Source: Roseovarius mucosus DSM 17069
GTDB lineage: Bacteria > Pseudomonadota > Alphaproteobacteria > Rhodobacterales > Rhodobacteraceae
Reading direction: 5' to 3'
Assembly: GCF_000768555.3 (NCBI RefSeq)
Contig: NZ_KN293980.1
Coordinates: 344,947-408,946, forward strand
DNA: 64,000 bases
Shown here: positions 32,875 to 42,065 of the stretch, one piece after another
Layout of the letters: each line of letters begins with the position of its first letter
How positions within the stretch are numbered: position 1 is the stretch's first letter
Notes under the pieces: generated by a model
Database searches by the model: none
Seen by the model: only the letters and a program-made list of their open reading frames with translations
What the model was told of the DNA's origin: nothing
Translations under genes and position numbers: made by a program

Positions 32875-34118
32875 TGCTGTTGGGCTGTATCGGCGATGAT
32901 TTCACCGGGTCGAGCGATCTGGCCAATACGCTGACCAAGGCGGGCATGCGGTCGGTGCAATATGTGGGTGTGCCCAAAACGCCCGCCAAGGCGGGTGTTG
33001 AGGCGGGCGTGGTCGCGCTCAAATCCCGCTCGATCTCGGTGGCCGAGGCTGTGGCGCAATCGCTGGCGGCGCTTGAGTGGTTGCGCGCGCAGGGGTGCCG
33101 GCAGTTCCTGTTCAAATATTGCTCGACGTTTGATTCAACGCCCGAGGGCAATATCGGCCCGGTGGCCGAGGCCTTGGCCGATGCCTTGGGCGCGCGGCAG
33201 GTGATGGTTTGCCCGGCCTTTCCGGGGGCGGGGCGGACGGTCTATCAAGGGCATCTCTTTGTGCAGGACCGGCTCTTGAGCGAGAGCGGGATGCAGCATC
33301 ATCCGCTGACCCCGATGACCGATCCGGATATTCGCCGCTGGCTGGCGTTGCAGGTGGGTGGGCCGGTTGGTCATCTGGGCGCGCAGGTCGTTCGGCAGGG
33401 ACCGGGGGCGATCCGGGCGGCACTGGCGGCGCAAGAGCATCGCTTGATCGTCGCGGATGCGATCAGCGATGCGGATCTGGTGGCCTTGGGTCATGCTGCG
33501 GCGGATTTGCCGCTGATTACAGGGGGCTCGGGCATTGCCATGGGCCTGCCAGATAACTTCCGGGCGCAGGGGGAACTGGCAGGACAGGCAGGCGTTTGGC
33601 GCGGTCAGGCTGGTCCTGCCGTGGTTCTCTCGGGGTCTTGTTCGGTGGCCACGCGTGGACAGGTGGCGCGGCATGCGGCCTCTCATCCAGCGCGGGAAAT
33701 CTCTGCGGCTGACGTCATGGCGGGTCGGGTTGCACCAGAGGATCTGGCGGATTGGGCCTTGGCGCAGGTCGGGATTCCGATGATCTATTCCTCGGCTGAG
33801 CCCGCCCGTGTGGCGCAGGATCAGGCGCAGTTCGGGGCCGGGGCGGTCGCGGCGGCGATCGAGACGCTCTTTGCGAAACTGGCGCGGGCGCTGGTCGCGC
33901 GCGGTGTCACGCGGCTGATCAGCGCGGGTGGTGAGACCTCGGGCGCAGTGGTCGAGGGTCTGGGCCTGACACAGCTTGAGATCGGGCCAGAGATTGCCCC
34001 CGGCGTGCCTGTGATGCGCGCGGGCGATAATCTTGTTGTGGCCCTCAAATCGGGGAATTTCGGGGGCCCGGATTTCTTTGTCGAAGCCGCGCAGAGGATG
34101 GAGCAGTCCGATGAGTGA
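32874..34118 (+). CDS. otnK: 3-oxo-tetronate kinase (DUF1537 family)
   Basis: This 414-residue protein of the four-carbon acid-sugar kinase family has N-terminal IGDDFTGSSDLANTL (substrate domain) and YCSTFDSTPEGNIGPV. The C-terminal nucleotide domain has VLSGSCSVATRGQV, the catalytic loop SAGGETSGAVVEGLGL, and the KSGNFGG end. It phosphorylates 3-oxo-tetronates at O4. Its family was once DUF1537. It overlaps both neighbours: ltnD by 1 bp and otnC by 8 bp. Confidence 0.93.
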   Translation: MLLGCIGDDFTGSSDLANTLTKAGMRSVQYVGVPKTPAKAGVEAGVVALKSRSISVAEAVAQSLAALEWLRAQGCRQFLFKYCSTFDSTPEGNIGPVAEALADALGARQVMVCPAFPGAGRTVYQGHLFVQDRLLSESGMQHHPLTPMTDPDIRRWLALQVGGPVGHLGAQVVRQGPGAIRAALAAQEHRLIVADAISDADLVALGHAAADLPLITGGSGIAMGLPDNFRAQGELAGQAGVWRGQAGPAVVLSGSCSVATRGQVARHAASHPAREISAADVMAGRVAPEDLADWALAQVGIPMIYSSAEPARVAQDQAQFGAGAVAAAIETLFAKLARALVARGVTRLISAGGETSGAVVEGLGLTQLEIGPEIAPGVPVMRAGDNLVVALKSGNFGGPDFFVEAAQRMEQSDE

Positions 34119-34755
34119 AAGCCGTCTGCGTGAGGATCTGTGCTTTTGGGCGAAGTCGATGTTTGACCGGGGGCTGACCGGAGGAGCCTCTGGCAATATC
34201 TCGGTTCGGACCGAGGATGGCGGGATGTTGGTCACGCCCACCGGTGTCAGCATGGGGCGACTTGATCCCGCGCGGCTCAGCCGGTTCGATGCGGGCGGGC
34301 GGCTGATTTCGGGCGATCCCCCGACCAAGGAAATGCCGCTGCATGCCGCGTTTTACGAGACGCGGCAGGGCGCGGGGGCGGTGGTGCATCTGCATTCCAC
34401 CCATTCCGTTGCCCTCTCGATCCTGCCCGATACCGATCCTGACAACGCGGTGCCGCCGCTCACGGCCTATGCGGTGATGCGGGTGGGCAAGGTGGCGCTC
34501 TTGCCCTTCTATGTGCCCGGTGACGCGGCGATGGCCGAGGCGATCCGGGGGCTGGCGGGGCGGCGGTCTTCGGTGTTGCTGGCCCATCACGGCCCCGTGG
34601 TGGCGGGCAAGGATCTGGAGGCGGCTGTTTTCGCGATGGAAGAGCTGGAAGAGACCGCGAAGTTGGCGCTGATCCTGCGCGGCACCGGGGCGCGTCCTTT
34701 GGATGCGGGGCAGATTGCGCAGGTGGTGCGCAAGTTCGAGGTGGATTGGGACTGA
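34111..34755 (+). CDS. otnC: 3-oxo-tetronate 4-phosphate decarboxylase (class II aldolase family)
   Basis: This 214-residue protein starts at ATG 34111 and has the aldolase II/adducin fold. The phosphate-binding loop is TGGASGNISVR, the catalytic acid is in PTKEMPLHAAFYE, and the metal-binding HLHSTHS and HHGPVVAG supply the histidines. It decarboxylates 3-oxo-tetronate 4-phosphate to dihydroxyacetone phosphate. It sits between otnK and otnI with overlaps on both sides. Confidence 0.92.
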   Translation: MSESRLREDLCFWAKSMFDRGLTGGASGNISVRTEDGGMLVTPTGVSMGRLDPARLSRFDAGGRLISGDPPTKEMPLHAAFYETRQGAGAVVHLHSTHSVALSILPDTDPDNAVPPLTAYAVMRVGKVALLPFYVPGDAAMAEAIRGLAGRRSSVLLAHHGPVVAGKDLEAAVFAMEELEETAKLALILRGTGARPLDAGQIAQVVRKFEVDWD

Positions 34756-35534
34756 TGCGCTTTTCTGCCAATCTTGGCTTTCTCTTTACCGACCTGCCCT
34801 TGCCCGATGCTGTTCGCGCGGCAGCGCGGGCGGGATTTGCGGCGGTGGAATGCCATTTTCCTTACGATTTTGCTGCGGCAGAGGTGCGCGCGGCGCTAGA
34901 GGAAACCGGCCTGCCGATGCTGGGGCTGAACACATGGCCGGGCGACAGGGCGGCGGGCGATTTCGGGCTGGCCGCCCTGACCGGCCGCGAAGAAGAGGCG
35001 CGCGCAGCAATCCGGCAGGCGGTGGACTATGCGCAGGCCATTGGTGCAGGCGCGGTGCATGTCATGGCCGGATGCACCAATGGCGGGCCAGAGGCGGAGG
35101 CGGTATTTCGCGCCAATCTGGTCTACGCCTGTGATCTGGCCGCGCCCTTGGGGCTGACGATCCTGATCGAGCCGATCAATACCCGTGATGTGCCGGCGTA
35201 TCACCTGTCGTCAACGGCCCATGCGGCCTCTGTCATTGCGGCGCTCAGGCGGGACAATTTGCGGATGATGTTCGACTGCTATCATCTGCAGATCATGGAG
35301 GGCGATCTGCTGCGCCGCTTCGCCCGCTATCAGCCCATCATCGGCCATGTGCAATTCGCGGGCGTGCCGGATCGTGGCGCGCCGGACCAAGGCGAGGTGG
35401 ATTATAGCTGGCTCTTGCCGCAGTTTGCGGCGCTCGGCTGGCAGGCGCCGTTTGGGGCAGAATACCGCCCCGGCGAGGCGGGCACAGAGGCCAGCTTGGC
35501 GTGGATGACGCGGTTCGGGGCAACGGCGGATTGA
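34755..35534 (+). CDS. otnI: 2-oxo-tetronate isomerase (hydroxypyruvate isomerase family)
   Basis: This 259-residue TIM-barrel protein starts at ATG 34755 in a TGATG overlap with otnC. It resembles hydroxypyruvate isomerase: FSANLGFLFTDLPLPD at the N-terminus, metal/active residues in ILIEPINTRDVPAYHLSS, MMFDCYHLQIMEGDL and GHVQFAGVPDRGAP. In this context it converts the 2-oxo acid made by denD or ltnD to the 3-oxo acid used by otnK. It is the last gene of the operon; the next gene is on the other strand 27 bp away. Confidence 0.92.
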   Translation: MRFSANLGFLFTDLPLPDAVRAAARAGFAAVECHFPYDFAAAEVRAALEETGLPMLGLNTWPGDRAAGDFGLAALTGREEEARAAIRQAVDYAQAIGAGAVHVMAGCTNGGPEAEAVFRANLVYACDLAAPLGLTILIEPINTRDVPAYHLSSTAHAASVIAALRRDNLRMMFDCYHLQIMEGDLLRRFARYQPIIGHVQFAGVPDRGAPDQGEVDYSWLLPQFAALGWQAPFGAEYRPGEAGTEASLAWMTRFGATAD

Positions 35535-35561
35535 CGACACTCTGCACCGGCAAGTTCAGGC

Positions 35562-37478
35562 CTATCGCGGTGCTGGCGTGGCCCGAAGTTCGCGCCAAAC
35601 CTGTTCAAATGCTGCGTCAAAATAGCTGGCGTTGCAGTGAATATCCCAGATATTGCGATGCGCGGCATAGACATTCTTCGAGAAACCGCTGGCTTCGGAC
35701 AGGCTGTCGGTTGGGTGGCAGACGAACCTAACCTTGCCGGCTGTGCCGAGTGCCTTTTGAAAGGCGGCAAGATAGGCTGCCCGATGATGCGGAAAGGCAG
35801 CAGAGTCGACAAACTCATCGCCCAGTCTGAAGCGGGCCACGGCCTCGGTCATGTCGGGTGAGGCAATCCAGAACACTTGATCGAAATCGCAAAATTCCTC
35901 GATCTTGCGCGCATATTGGACGATGGCGCCGGCGCTTTTTGCGTAGGTCTTGACCAGAGCGTCGGTAACGGAACTGACAATCGGCATTGTTGGTGAAATC
36001 TTTCGTCCGTCGCAGCCGGGTGCGCCGGCGCGCAATTCACCGTGAACCCGCACGATGCCATCCCCCATAAAGCCGCAGCCGACGATGATCAGCGTGCGGG
36101 CGTCCTTGGCTGTGAAATCGGCGAACTTGTCATCAAGCCCCGCGCGGAACGAAAACTCGCGAAAGCGCCGTTGTTTGATGGTGGCAAAGGGGTCTGGTTT
36201 CAGGAAGTTGAGCATGGCGAATTGCACGGCCTGCCCAAAGGGATTGCCCTCTGCATGAGTTCGTGCACCGGCAAGATGGCTGTTGCCCACCACCAGAAGG
36301 GGGGTGTTGTCTACCTTGCCGGATATGACGGCAGGGGTCGCGAAGGCGTCAAGCAAGGCATCTTCGCAGTCAACATCGCCGATGCCTGCGGATGTCACGC
36401 CGCTGTCCTCTGCGGATTGCAGGCACAGGCGTTCAAAGCAGGACATGACCATGGCCACGGCGTCGGGTTTGACGGACCGAAGATTATCCTCGAAATGGGC
36501 CGATTTCGCCGCCGGGTTGTTGACCAGTTCGAAAGAGGGAAAGTAATCCGCGAAAGGGTGATCCGCGCAGAAATCACCAGCCACAGCGCGCAGCACCGAT
36601 TTGGAATAGGTTGAGGCCGAGAGCACGTGGTTCTGGGACGCGGTGGCGGTCAGCGGCACCGGCGACACGGTCAGCAACATGCGAAAGGCGCGCCCGCCGC
36701 GCAGCGCGAGAATACCTTCGTGGAGCGCGCAGAGATCGGCCAAAACCTCATTATATCGGAAATTGACGAATTCATGGCGATTGTCGTCAATCTGTCCTGC
36801 GATCACGCCGGGGGCCATGGGCAGGATGCTGCCACAGGCAATCACGCGCCAAGCCTCGGTCAGGCCGAGGGTGAAGACCAGCACGTCAAGCTGGCTAAGG
36901 GCGGTGTGAACCGCCTTTAGGTGATCTGTCCGGGCGGCTTGCAGGCGGGCTTCGCTTGGAAAGGGCGTGTTGAATTGTGCGGGTCTCAACGGATCGACAA
37001 ATCCGCCGTCGACAGGCCAAGCCGGTTCGGAGCAGCGCCACATCCCGCGCGCCTCTTGCACCAGTTGGACGGCTTGGCGCACCGTGTAGACATTGCCGTA
37101 ATTCGCGGAAAAGGATTTTGCGCGGATATGGTCGGTGGTGTCGTAAAACGGCACATTGAAATTGCGCGCGCGCAACCAGTTCGCGATGTGTTGGGCAAAG
37201 CAGCTGCCCATCGTTACGATGGTGTCGTCAGCGGTTATCAGGAATTTCGGGCTGTGAATCCCGGGCATGACGGCGGGGTCGGACTGTTGTACGCCGCTGC
37301 GCCAGAATCGATCGGCTGGCAGGGCATCATAGGGGTTCTGGCCTATTTGCGTGCGGGCAGCCGGAGGTGGTGCAGGGGGCGTTTGCGCGGGTTTCTCGGG
37401 TTTCCGCAGGCGTTCAAAAATACGGCGCAAGATTTGTTTCCTTCGAAGTCCACATCCTAATGGAAGCGCAAATGCCAT
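35562..37478 (-). CDS. GSCFA-domain protein with second SGNH-like module
   Basis: This 638-residue protein has the family-naming motif in VTMGSCFAQHIANWL near residue 90. The other GSCFA-domain blocks, YGNVYTVRQAVQLVQEA and VFTLGLTEAW, follow up to about residue 350. From about residue 385 a second module begins with LLVVGNSHLAGARTHAEGN, a Gly-Asn-Ser-His start of the SGNH-hydrolase kind, and continues to the C-terminus. There is no clear signal peptide; the N-terminus is basic. GSCFA proteins are linked to surface polysaccharide modification. No polysaccharide cluster is beside it, only an epimerase 1.2 kb away. Confidence 0.85.
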   Translation of the reverse strand: MAFALPLGCGLRRKQILRRIFERLRKPEKPAQTPPAPPPAARTQIGQNPYDALPADRFWRSGVQQSDPAVMPGIHSPKFLITADDTIVTMGSCFAQHIANWLRARNFNVPFYDTTDHIRAKSFSANYGNVYTVRQAVQLVQEARGMWRCSEPAWPVDGGFVDPLRPAQFNTPFPSEARLQAARTDHLKAVHTALSQLDVLVFTLGLTEAWRVIACGSILPMAPGVIAGQIDDNRHEFVNFRYNEVLADLCALHEGILALRGGRAFRMLLTVSPVPLTATASQNHVLSASTYSKSVLRAVAGDFCADHPFADYFPSFELVNNPAAKSAHFEDNLRSVKPDAVAMVMSCFERLCLQSAEDSGVTSAGIGDVDCEDALLDAFATPAVISGKVDNTPLLVVGNSHLAGARTHAEGNPFGQAVQFAMLNFLKPDPFATIKQRRFREFSFRAGLDDKFADFTAKDARTLIIVGCGFMGDGIVRVHGELRAGAPGCDGRKISPTMPIVSSVTDALVKTYAKSAGAIVQYARKIEEFCDFDQVFWIASPDMTEAVARFRLGDEFVDSAAFPHHRAAYLAAFQKALGTAGKVRFVCHPTDSLSEASGFSKNVYAAHRNIWDIHCNASYFDAAFEQVWRELRATPAPR

Positions 37479-37535
37479 CTGCGTTCAACGCCCAATTGCC
37501 GCGGTGTTCCCGCTGGCGGGGCGATTGGCAAGCCC

Positions 37536-38579
37536 TCAGCCTTGGTGTTCGGCCCCGATTCCCTGAAACATCGCGCGTAGGTCAATTGTGCTCTCTTTGC
37601 CAATACGGTCGTAATTGGCGTCGAGCCAAGCTGCCGCCGTGTCGCGCCCGATGTCGCGCAGCCGGGTGAGAAAGGCCCATTCGACATTCATCTTGGACGA
37701 CGCCCCCATCGGTTTCAGAGCGGCCTCATTCTCGATCAGATGCACCTTGACCGGGCGATAGTGTTCGGTCGAAAGCTTGTCTTGGGCAATCAGCCGATCG
37801 ACGAAATCAATTGCGCGCAATTCCTTGAGCAGGCTGGCGTTGAAACTGATTTCGTTCATCCTGTTCTGGATGTCCTGTGCCGAGCGCGGCGCGCCCTTGC
37901 GTTCGATCGGGTTGATCTGGATGACCACGATGTCATCGGTGCCGGTCTTGCCATAAAGAGGGAACAGCGCGGGGTTGCCCATATAGCCGCCATCCCAATA
38001 GGGCACGCCGTCGATCTCGACCGCTTGATAGAGCTGAGGCAGGCAGGCCGAGGCCATCACCATATCTGCGGTCAATTCCTCACGGGCAAAGACCTTGACC
38101 CGGCCTGTTTCGACATTGGTGGCCGAGACAAAGAGCTCGAACGCCGTGCATTTGCGCACCATGTCGAAATCAATGCTCTCTTCCACCAGATCGCGCAGAG
38201 GATTGATGTTCATCGGGTTGAGTTGATAGGGCGAGGCGACACCCGTGAGCGCGTTCATGAAATGGTAAAAGGGGTTGTTTTCCAGCCCCCAGTTGCCGGT
38301 CAGCCGGTCCAGCGGCGTGCGCTGCATGGGGGAGTTTTTGACGCTGCCGCTCATGCAGCGCCAAAAGTGATCAAGCGCCGCGCGTGCGCCGTTGGGCCCG
38401 GCGCGGGTAAACCCATCTGCCAGGGCCACGGCGTTCATGGCTCCGGCTGATGTGCCAGAGACCCCCGCGATACGCAGGCGCCCATCCTCAAGCAGGTAAT
38501 CCAGCACGCCCCAGCTAAAGGCACCATGCGCGCCGCCGCCCTGAAGCGCCAGATTGATCGGTTTGCCGGTCTTGCTCAT
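37536..38579 (-). CDS. Patatin-like phospholipase
   Basis: This 347-residue protein has the patatin hallmarks. The oxyanion loop is LALQGGGAHGAFSWGVLDYL, and the nucleophile elbow is GVSGTSAGAMNA (GxSxG), near residue 44. The catalytic aspartate is in the YWDGGYMGNPALFPLYG motif (DGG). It should hydrolyse membrane or storage lipid acyl esters. No signal peptide is visible, so it acts in the cytoplasm or is exported by another route. It is a lone gene between GSCFA and the epimerase, all leftward. Confidence 0.92.
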   Translation of the reverse strand: MSKTGKPINLALQGGGAHGAFSWGVLDYLLEDGRLRIAGVSGTSAGAMNAVALADGFTRAGPNGARAALDHFWRCMSGSVKNSPMQRTPLDRLTGNWGLENNPFYHFMNALTGVASPYQLNPMNINPLRDLVEESIDFDMVRKCTAFELFVSATNVETGRVKVFAREELTADMVMASACLPQLYQAVEIDGVPYWDGGYMGNPALFPLYGKTGTDDIVVIQINPIERKGAPRSAQDIQNRMNEISFNASLLKELRAIDFVDRLIAQDKLSTEHYRPVKVHLIENEAALKPMGASSKMNVEWAFLTRLRDIGRDTAAAWLDANYDRIGKESTIDLRAMFQGIGAEHQG

Positions 38580-38689
38580 GGGCGGGCTGCCTCCGTCATT
38601 GCGGCGGGTGTCTCGGGTTCAGCCGCAAGCTATCAGCGCAAGTCGCCCGACGCCATGGCTGTTGCTGTCCTCTGGCATCACATTCCCGC

Positions 38690-39703
38690 TCAGACCTGAT
38701 AATAGGCGCGATACCAGCGCACGAATTGGGCAATCCCGTCGCGCACGCTGGTTTGCGGGCGGTATCCGGTCAATCTTTCGAGCAGGCGGGCATCCGCCCA
38801 GGTGGCGGGCACATCGCCTTTTTGCATCTCCATCATGTTGCGGATGGCGGGGCGTTCCAGCGCCTCTTCGATGGCGGCCACGAAATCCAAGAGGCGCACC
38901 TTGTCGGAATTGCCGATGTTGACGATCCGGTAGGGGGCAACGGGCGAGAGGCTGTCACCAGGCAGGATGCTTTCGGGGCTATCGGGCCTCACGGGGGGCG
39001 CGTCCATCAACAGGCGGATGCCGCGCACCAGATCGCCCACATAGGTGAAATCGCGATACATCTCGCCGTGATTGTAGATGTCGATGGGGCGGCCTGCCAG
39101 AATGGCCTCGACGAATTTGAAATAGGCCATGTCGGGGCGGCCCCATGGCCCATAGACGGTAAAGAACCGAAACATCGTGGTGGGCAGGTTCCACAGATGG
39201 GCATGGGCGTGGCCCATCGCCTCGGTCGCCTTTTTGGTGGCGGCGTAGATCGTCATCGGGCTGTCGGCCTTCATCGTTTCGGCATAGGGCATTTCGGTAT
39301 TCGCGCCGTAAACCGAGGAAGTGGAGGCCATGAGCAGATGGCGCACCGCATGGCGTTTGGCCGCCTCCATCACGGTGAAGGTGCCGACGATATTGGCGTC
39401 GATATAGGCGCGCGGGTTCTCGAGGCTGTAGCGCACGCCCGCCTGTGCCGCGAGATGCACGATGATGTCGGGTGCGCAGGCGTCAATTGCAGCATCCACC
39501 GCGGTCTGATCCTCGAGCATGGCCTCGGTCGCGGTGAACCCCGGCTTTTGCAGCAGCATCTGGTGGCGGCGCTGTTTCAGGCTGACGTCGTAATAGTCCG
39601 TCATGCCGTCTAGGCCATGCACGATCATGCCCTCATCGAGCAACAGGTCGGCCAGATGATAGCCGATAAACCCGGCGGTTCCGGTGATGAAGACCCGCGT
39701 CAT
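38690..39703 (-). CDS. UDP-glucuronate 4-epimerase-type NAD-dependent epimerase
   Basis: With the ATG at 39703 this is 337 residues. The NAD loop GTAGFIGYHLADLLLDEG, the active-site YAATKKATE (YxxxK), and the MFRFFTVYGPWGRPDMAYFKF block are those of the UDP-glucuronate epimerase group. AAQAGVRYSLENP is a further mark. It makes UDP-galacturonate for surface polysaccharide. Its start is 19 bp from the end of the next leftward gene, so the two are probably cotranscribed. No signal peptide. Confidence 0.88.
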   Translation of the reverse strand: MTRVFITGTAGFIGYHLADLLLDEGMIVHGLDGMTDYYDVSLKQRRHQMLLQKPGFTATEAMLEDQTAVDAAIDACAPDIIVHLAAQAGVRYSLENPRAYIDANIVGTFTVMEAAKRHAVRHLLMASTSSVYGANTEMPYAETMKADSPMTIYAATKKATEAMGHAHAHLWNLPTTMFRFFTVYGPWGRPDMAYFKFVEAILAGRPIDIYNHGEMYRDFTYVGDLVRGIRLLMDAPPVRPDSPESILPGDSLSPVAPYRIVNIGNSDKVRLLDFVAAIEEALERPAIRNMMEMQKGDVPATWADARLLERLTGYRPQTSVRDGIAQFVRWYRAYYQV

Positions 39704-39722
39704 TCGCTCGCGTCCGTGACGG

Positions 39723-40892
39723 TCATTGCAGATCGGCAAAGGCGGTCTGGATGCGCGCGACCGCCTCTTGAACACGGGTGCGCGGTGTGGCGATGTTGAA
39801 CCGAAGGAAGGTCTCGCCGCCGGTGCCAAAGGTGGGGCCGTGGTTGGCCACGACCCGCGCGTCCCGCTCGACCCGGCCGGTATATTCCGCCGCCGACATG
39901 CCGGTGCCGGCAAAGTCGATCCACGTCAGATAGGTCGCTTCGAGTGGCATGGCGCGCACGCCGGGAATGTCCTGCATTCCGCTCTCAAAGAGTTGCCGGT
40001 TGCCATCCAGATAGGCGCAGAGCGCATCGACCCATGCGGCCCCCTCGGGGCTATAAGCGGCCTCGGCCATGAAGAGACCAAAGGAATTGGGCGAAATCCC
40101 CATCGCCCCCATGCGGGCGGCAAATTGCGCGCGCAGTTTGACATCGGGCACGATCACATTGCCCAGATGCGCGCCCGCGATGTTGAAGGTCTTGGTGGTG
40201 GCGGTCATCATCACCAGCCGGTCGGCGATGCCCTCGATATGGGCCATGGCGATATGGCGCTGTCCGGGCATGACCAGATCATGGTGGATTTCATCCGACA
40301 CGAGAATGAGGTTGTGACGCCGGGCGAAATCGGCCACGCCCTCCAGCTCTGCCTTGGTCCAGACCCGACCACCGGGATTATGCGGCGAGCAGAGGACGAG
40401 CATCTTCTCATTGCCCGTCATCAATGCGTCATAGGCGTCGAAATCCATCTCGTAGCGGCCCGCATTATTCACAAGCGGGCATTCGCGCACCTCGCGCCCG
40501 GCGGCGCGGATCACACGGGCAAAGGCGTGATAGACCGGGGTGAAGAGTACCACCGCATCGCCTGGCGCGGTCCAGGTGTCGACGCACATTGACGTGCCGT
40601 TGACGAGGCCATGGGTGGTAAAGATCGCATCTGTCTCGATTGCCCAGCCATGGCGTTCCTGCATCCACCACTGGATCGCGGCGCGGTAGGCGGCATCGTC
40701 GCCGTAATAGCCATAGACGCCATGCTGCGTCATACCGATCAGCGCCTCTGTGACACAGGTGGGGGGGCGGAAATCCATATCCGCCACCCACATCGGAATC
40801 CCATCTTCCGGCGAGACGCCATATTTTGCCTGCATCATGTCCCATTTGTCGGAATGGGTGCCGCGGCGGTCGATGATCTCGTCAAAATTCAT
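39723..40892 (-). CDS. patB: PatB/MalY-family PLP-dependent C-S lyase
   Basis: From ATG 40892 this is 389 residues of fold-type I PLP enzyme. N-terminal WVADMDFRPPTCVTEAL is typical of the MalY/PatB group. LCSPHNPGGRVW, SDEIHHDLVMPG and the PLP lysine in TATTKTFNIAGAHLGN follow. These enzymes cleave cystathionine or cysteine conjugates to a thiol, pyruvate and ammonia. A purine-rich GGAGAG site precedes the ATG. A longer start at 40949 would add residues without family match. Confidence 0.9.
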   Translation of the reverse strand: MNFDEIIDRRGTHSDKWDMMQAKYGVSPEDGIPMWVADMDFRPPTCVTEALIGMTQHGVYGYYGDDAAYRAAIQWWMQERHGWAIETDAIFTTHGLVNGTSMCVDTWTAPGDAVVLFTPVYHAFARVIRAAGREVRECPLVNNAGRYEMDFDAYDALMTGNEKMLVLCSPHNPGGRVWTKAELEGVADFARRHNLILVSDEIHHDLVMPGQRHIAMAHIEGIADRLVMMTATTKTFNIAGAHLGNVIVPDVKLRAQFAARMGAMGISPNSFGLFMAEAAYSPEGAAWVDALCAYLDGNRQLFESGMQDIPGVRAMPLEATYLTWIDFAGTGMSAAEYTGRVERDARVVANHGPTFGTGGETFLRFNIATPRTRVQEAVARIQTAFADLQ

Positions 40893-40990
40893 GGGGCTCT
40901 CCGGGGTGGTGATCGCGGCGCAGGCTAAACGATCACAGCCCAAGCGCAAGGGGCGTTGCAGAATGCCCGGCCATCGCCTAAATAGCCGCC

Positions 40991-41509
40991 ATGAAACGGC
41001 CTATTCTGATCCATCCCGACCCGCGCCTGAGAAAGGTCTGCACGCCCGTAAAGGACGTGTCCGATGCCTTGCGCAAACTCTCGCAGGACATGCTCGAGAC
41101 CATGTATGACGCGCCGGGCATCGGCCTTGCCGCGCCGCAAGTGGGGGTGATGGACCGGCTGATCGTGCTGGATTGCGTCAAGGACGAAGGAGCCACGCCG
41201 CGCCCCATCGTGATGCTCAACCCCGAAATCACGGCCTTTTCCGACGAGAAAAGCGTCTATGAGGAAGGATGCCTGTCGATCCCCGACCAGTTCGCCGATG
41301 TCACGCGGCCAGCCGAGGTTGAGGTGCGGTGGCTGGACCTTGACGGTGTGGAACACAAGGAAGGGTTCGGCGGCCTTTGGGCCACCTGTGTGCAGCACGA
41401 GATCGACCATCTCGATGGCAAGCTTTTCATCGACTATCTGGGGGCGATGAAGCGCCAGCTCATCACCCGGCGCATGCAAAAGCTCAAGCGCGAATTGGCG
41501 CGGGGTTAA
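40991..41509 (+). CDS. def: Peptide deformylase
   Basis: This 172-residue enzyme removes the formyl group from nascent peptides. All three family motifs are intact: GIGLAAPQVG (residues 44-53), EEGCLSIP (metal Cys94), and QHEIDHLDG with His136, catalytic Glu137 and His140. Length is normal for a type I bacterial deformylase. It is the first gene of def-def2-fmt, the usual initiator-Met processing cluster. The next gene starts 3 bp after its stop. Confidence 0.96.
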   Translation: MKRPILIHPDPRLRKVCTPVKDVSDALRKLSQDMLETMYDAPGIGLAAPQVGVMDRLIVLDCVKDEGATPRPIVMLNPEITAFSDEKSVYEEGCLSIPDQFADVTRPAEVEVRWLDLDGVEHKEGFGGLWATCVQHEIDHLDGKLFIDYLGAMKRQLITRRMQKLKRELARG

Positions 41510-41512
41510 GCG

Positions 41513-42007
41513 GTGGCGCCGCGCCCCTGTCTGCGCTGGCCTGACAAGCGGTTGCGTCAGCCTGCCGCGCCGGTCTCGGAGATCACGGATGCGACGCGCG
41601 CCCTCTGGGACGAGATGATCGCGGTCATGGAGGCGATGCCGGGTGTGGGGCTTGCCGCCACGCAACTGGGCGAGATGCAGGCGCTTGCGGTGGTCGATGC
41701 CAGCACAGCACGGGGACAGGCGGTGCGCATGGCCAACCCCGAAATCCTGCATGCCAGTGTGCAATTGCGCCCCCATGACGAGGCGAGCCCCTGCTTGCCC
41801 GGTGTCTCTGCGGTGATCGAGCGGCCGCGCGCCGTGACAGTGCGGTTTCTGAACGCGGCAGGAGAGGTCGAAGAGCGCGATTTTGTCGGTCTCTGGGCCA
41901 CGAGTGTGCAGCATCAGATCGACCATTTGCAGGGGCGGATGTATTTCGATCACCTCAGCAAGGTCAAACGCGACATGCTCTTGCGGCGCGCGCGCAAGAT
42001 CGGCTGA
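41513..42007 (+). CDS. Peptide deformylase-like protein with altered catalytic motif
   Basis: This 164-residue paralogue of deformylase starts with GTG 3 bp after def. Motif 1 is [10 protein letters not shown] (residues 44-53). Motif 2 reads EASPCLPGV with Cys94 kept but Gly and Ser lost. Motif 3 reads QHQIDH, so His134 and His138 remain while the catalytic Glu is replaced by Gln135. Metal binding may survive but normal deformylation should be badly reduced. Such divergent second copies between def and fmt are seen in other Rhodobacteraceae annotations, as I recall. Its actual role is unknown. Confidence 0.87.
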   Translation: MAPRPCLRWPDKRLRQPAAPVSEITDATRALWDEMIAVMEAMPGVGLAATQLGEMQALAVVDASTARGQAVRMANPEILHASVQLRPHDEASPCLPGVSAVIERPRAVTVRFLNAAGEVEERDFVGLWATSVQHQIDHLQGRMYFDHLSKVKRDMLLRRARKIG

Positions 42008-42034
42008 GGCGGTGCCGGGGGCGGCGTCGGATTT

Positions 42035-42057
42035 GAGTATTTTGGGAACAATGAAAG
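42035..42057. repeat. Variant of intergenic repeat tail before fmt
   Basis: The sequence around 42035-42057 (GAGTATTTTGGGAACA...) matches, with a few changes, the tail at 18541-18563 in the dmdA-acuI gap. No hairpin as strong as the first copy is seen next to it. It overlaps the ATG 42051, an unlikely alternative fmt start. Confidence 0.45.
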
Positions 42058-42065
42058 GCGCGGGC

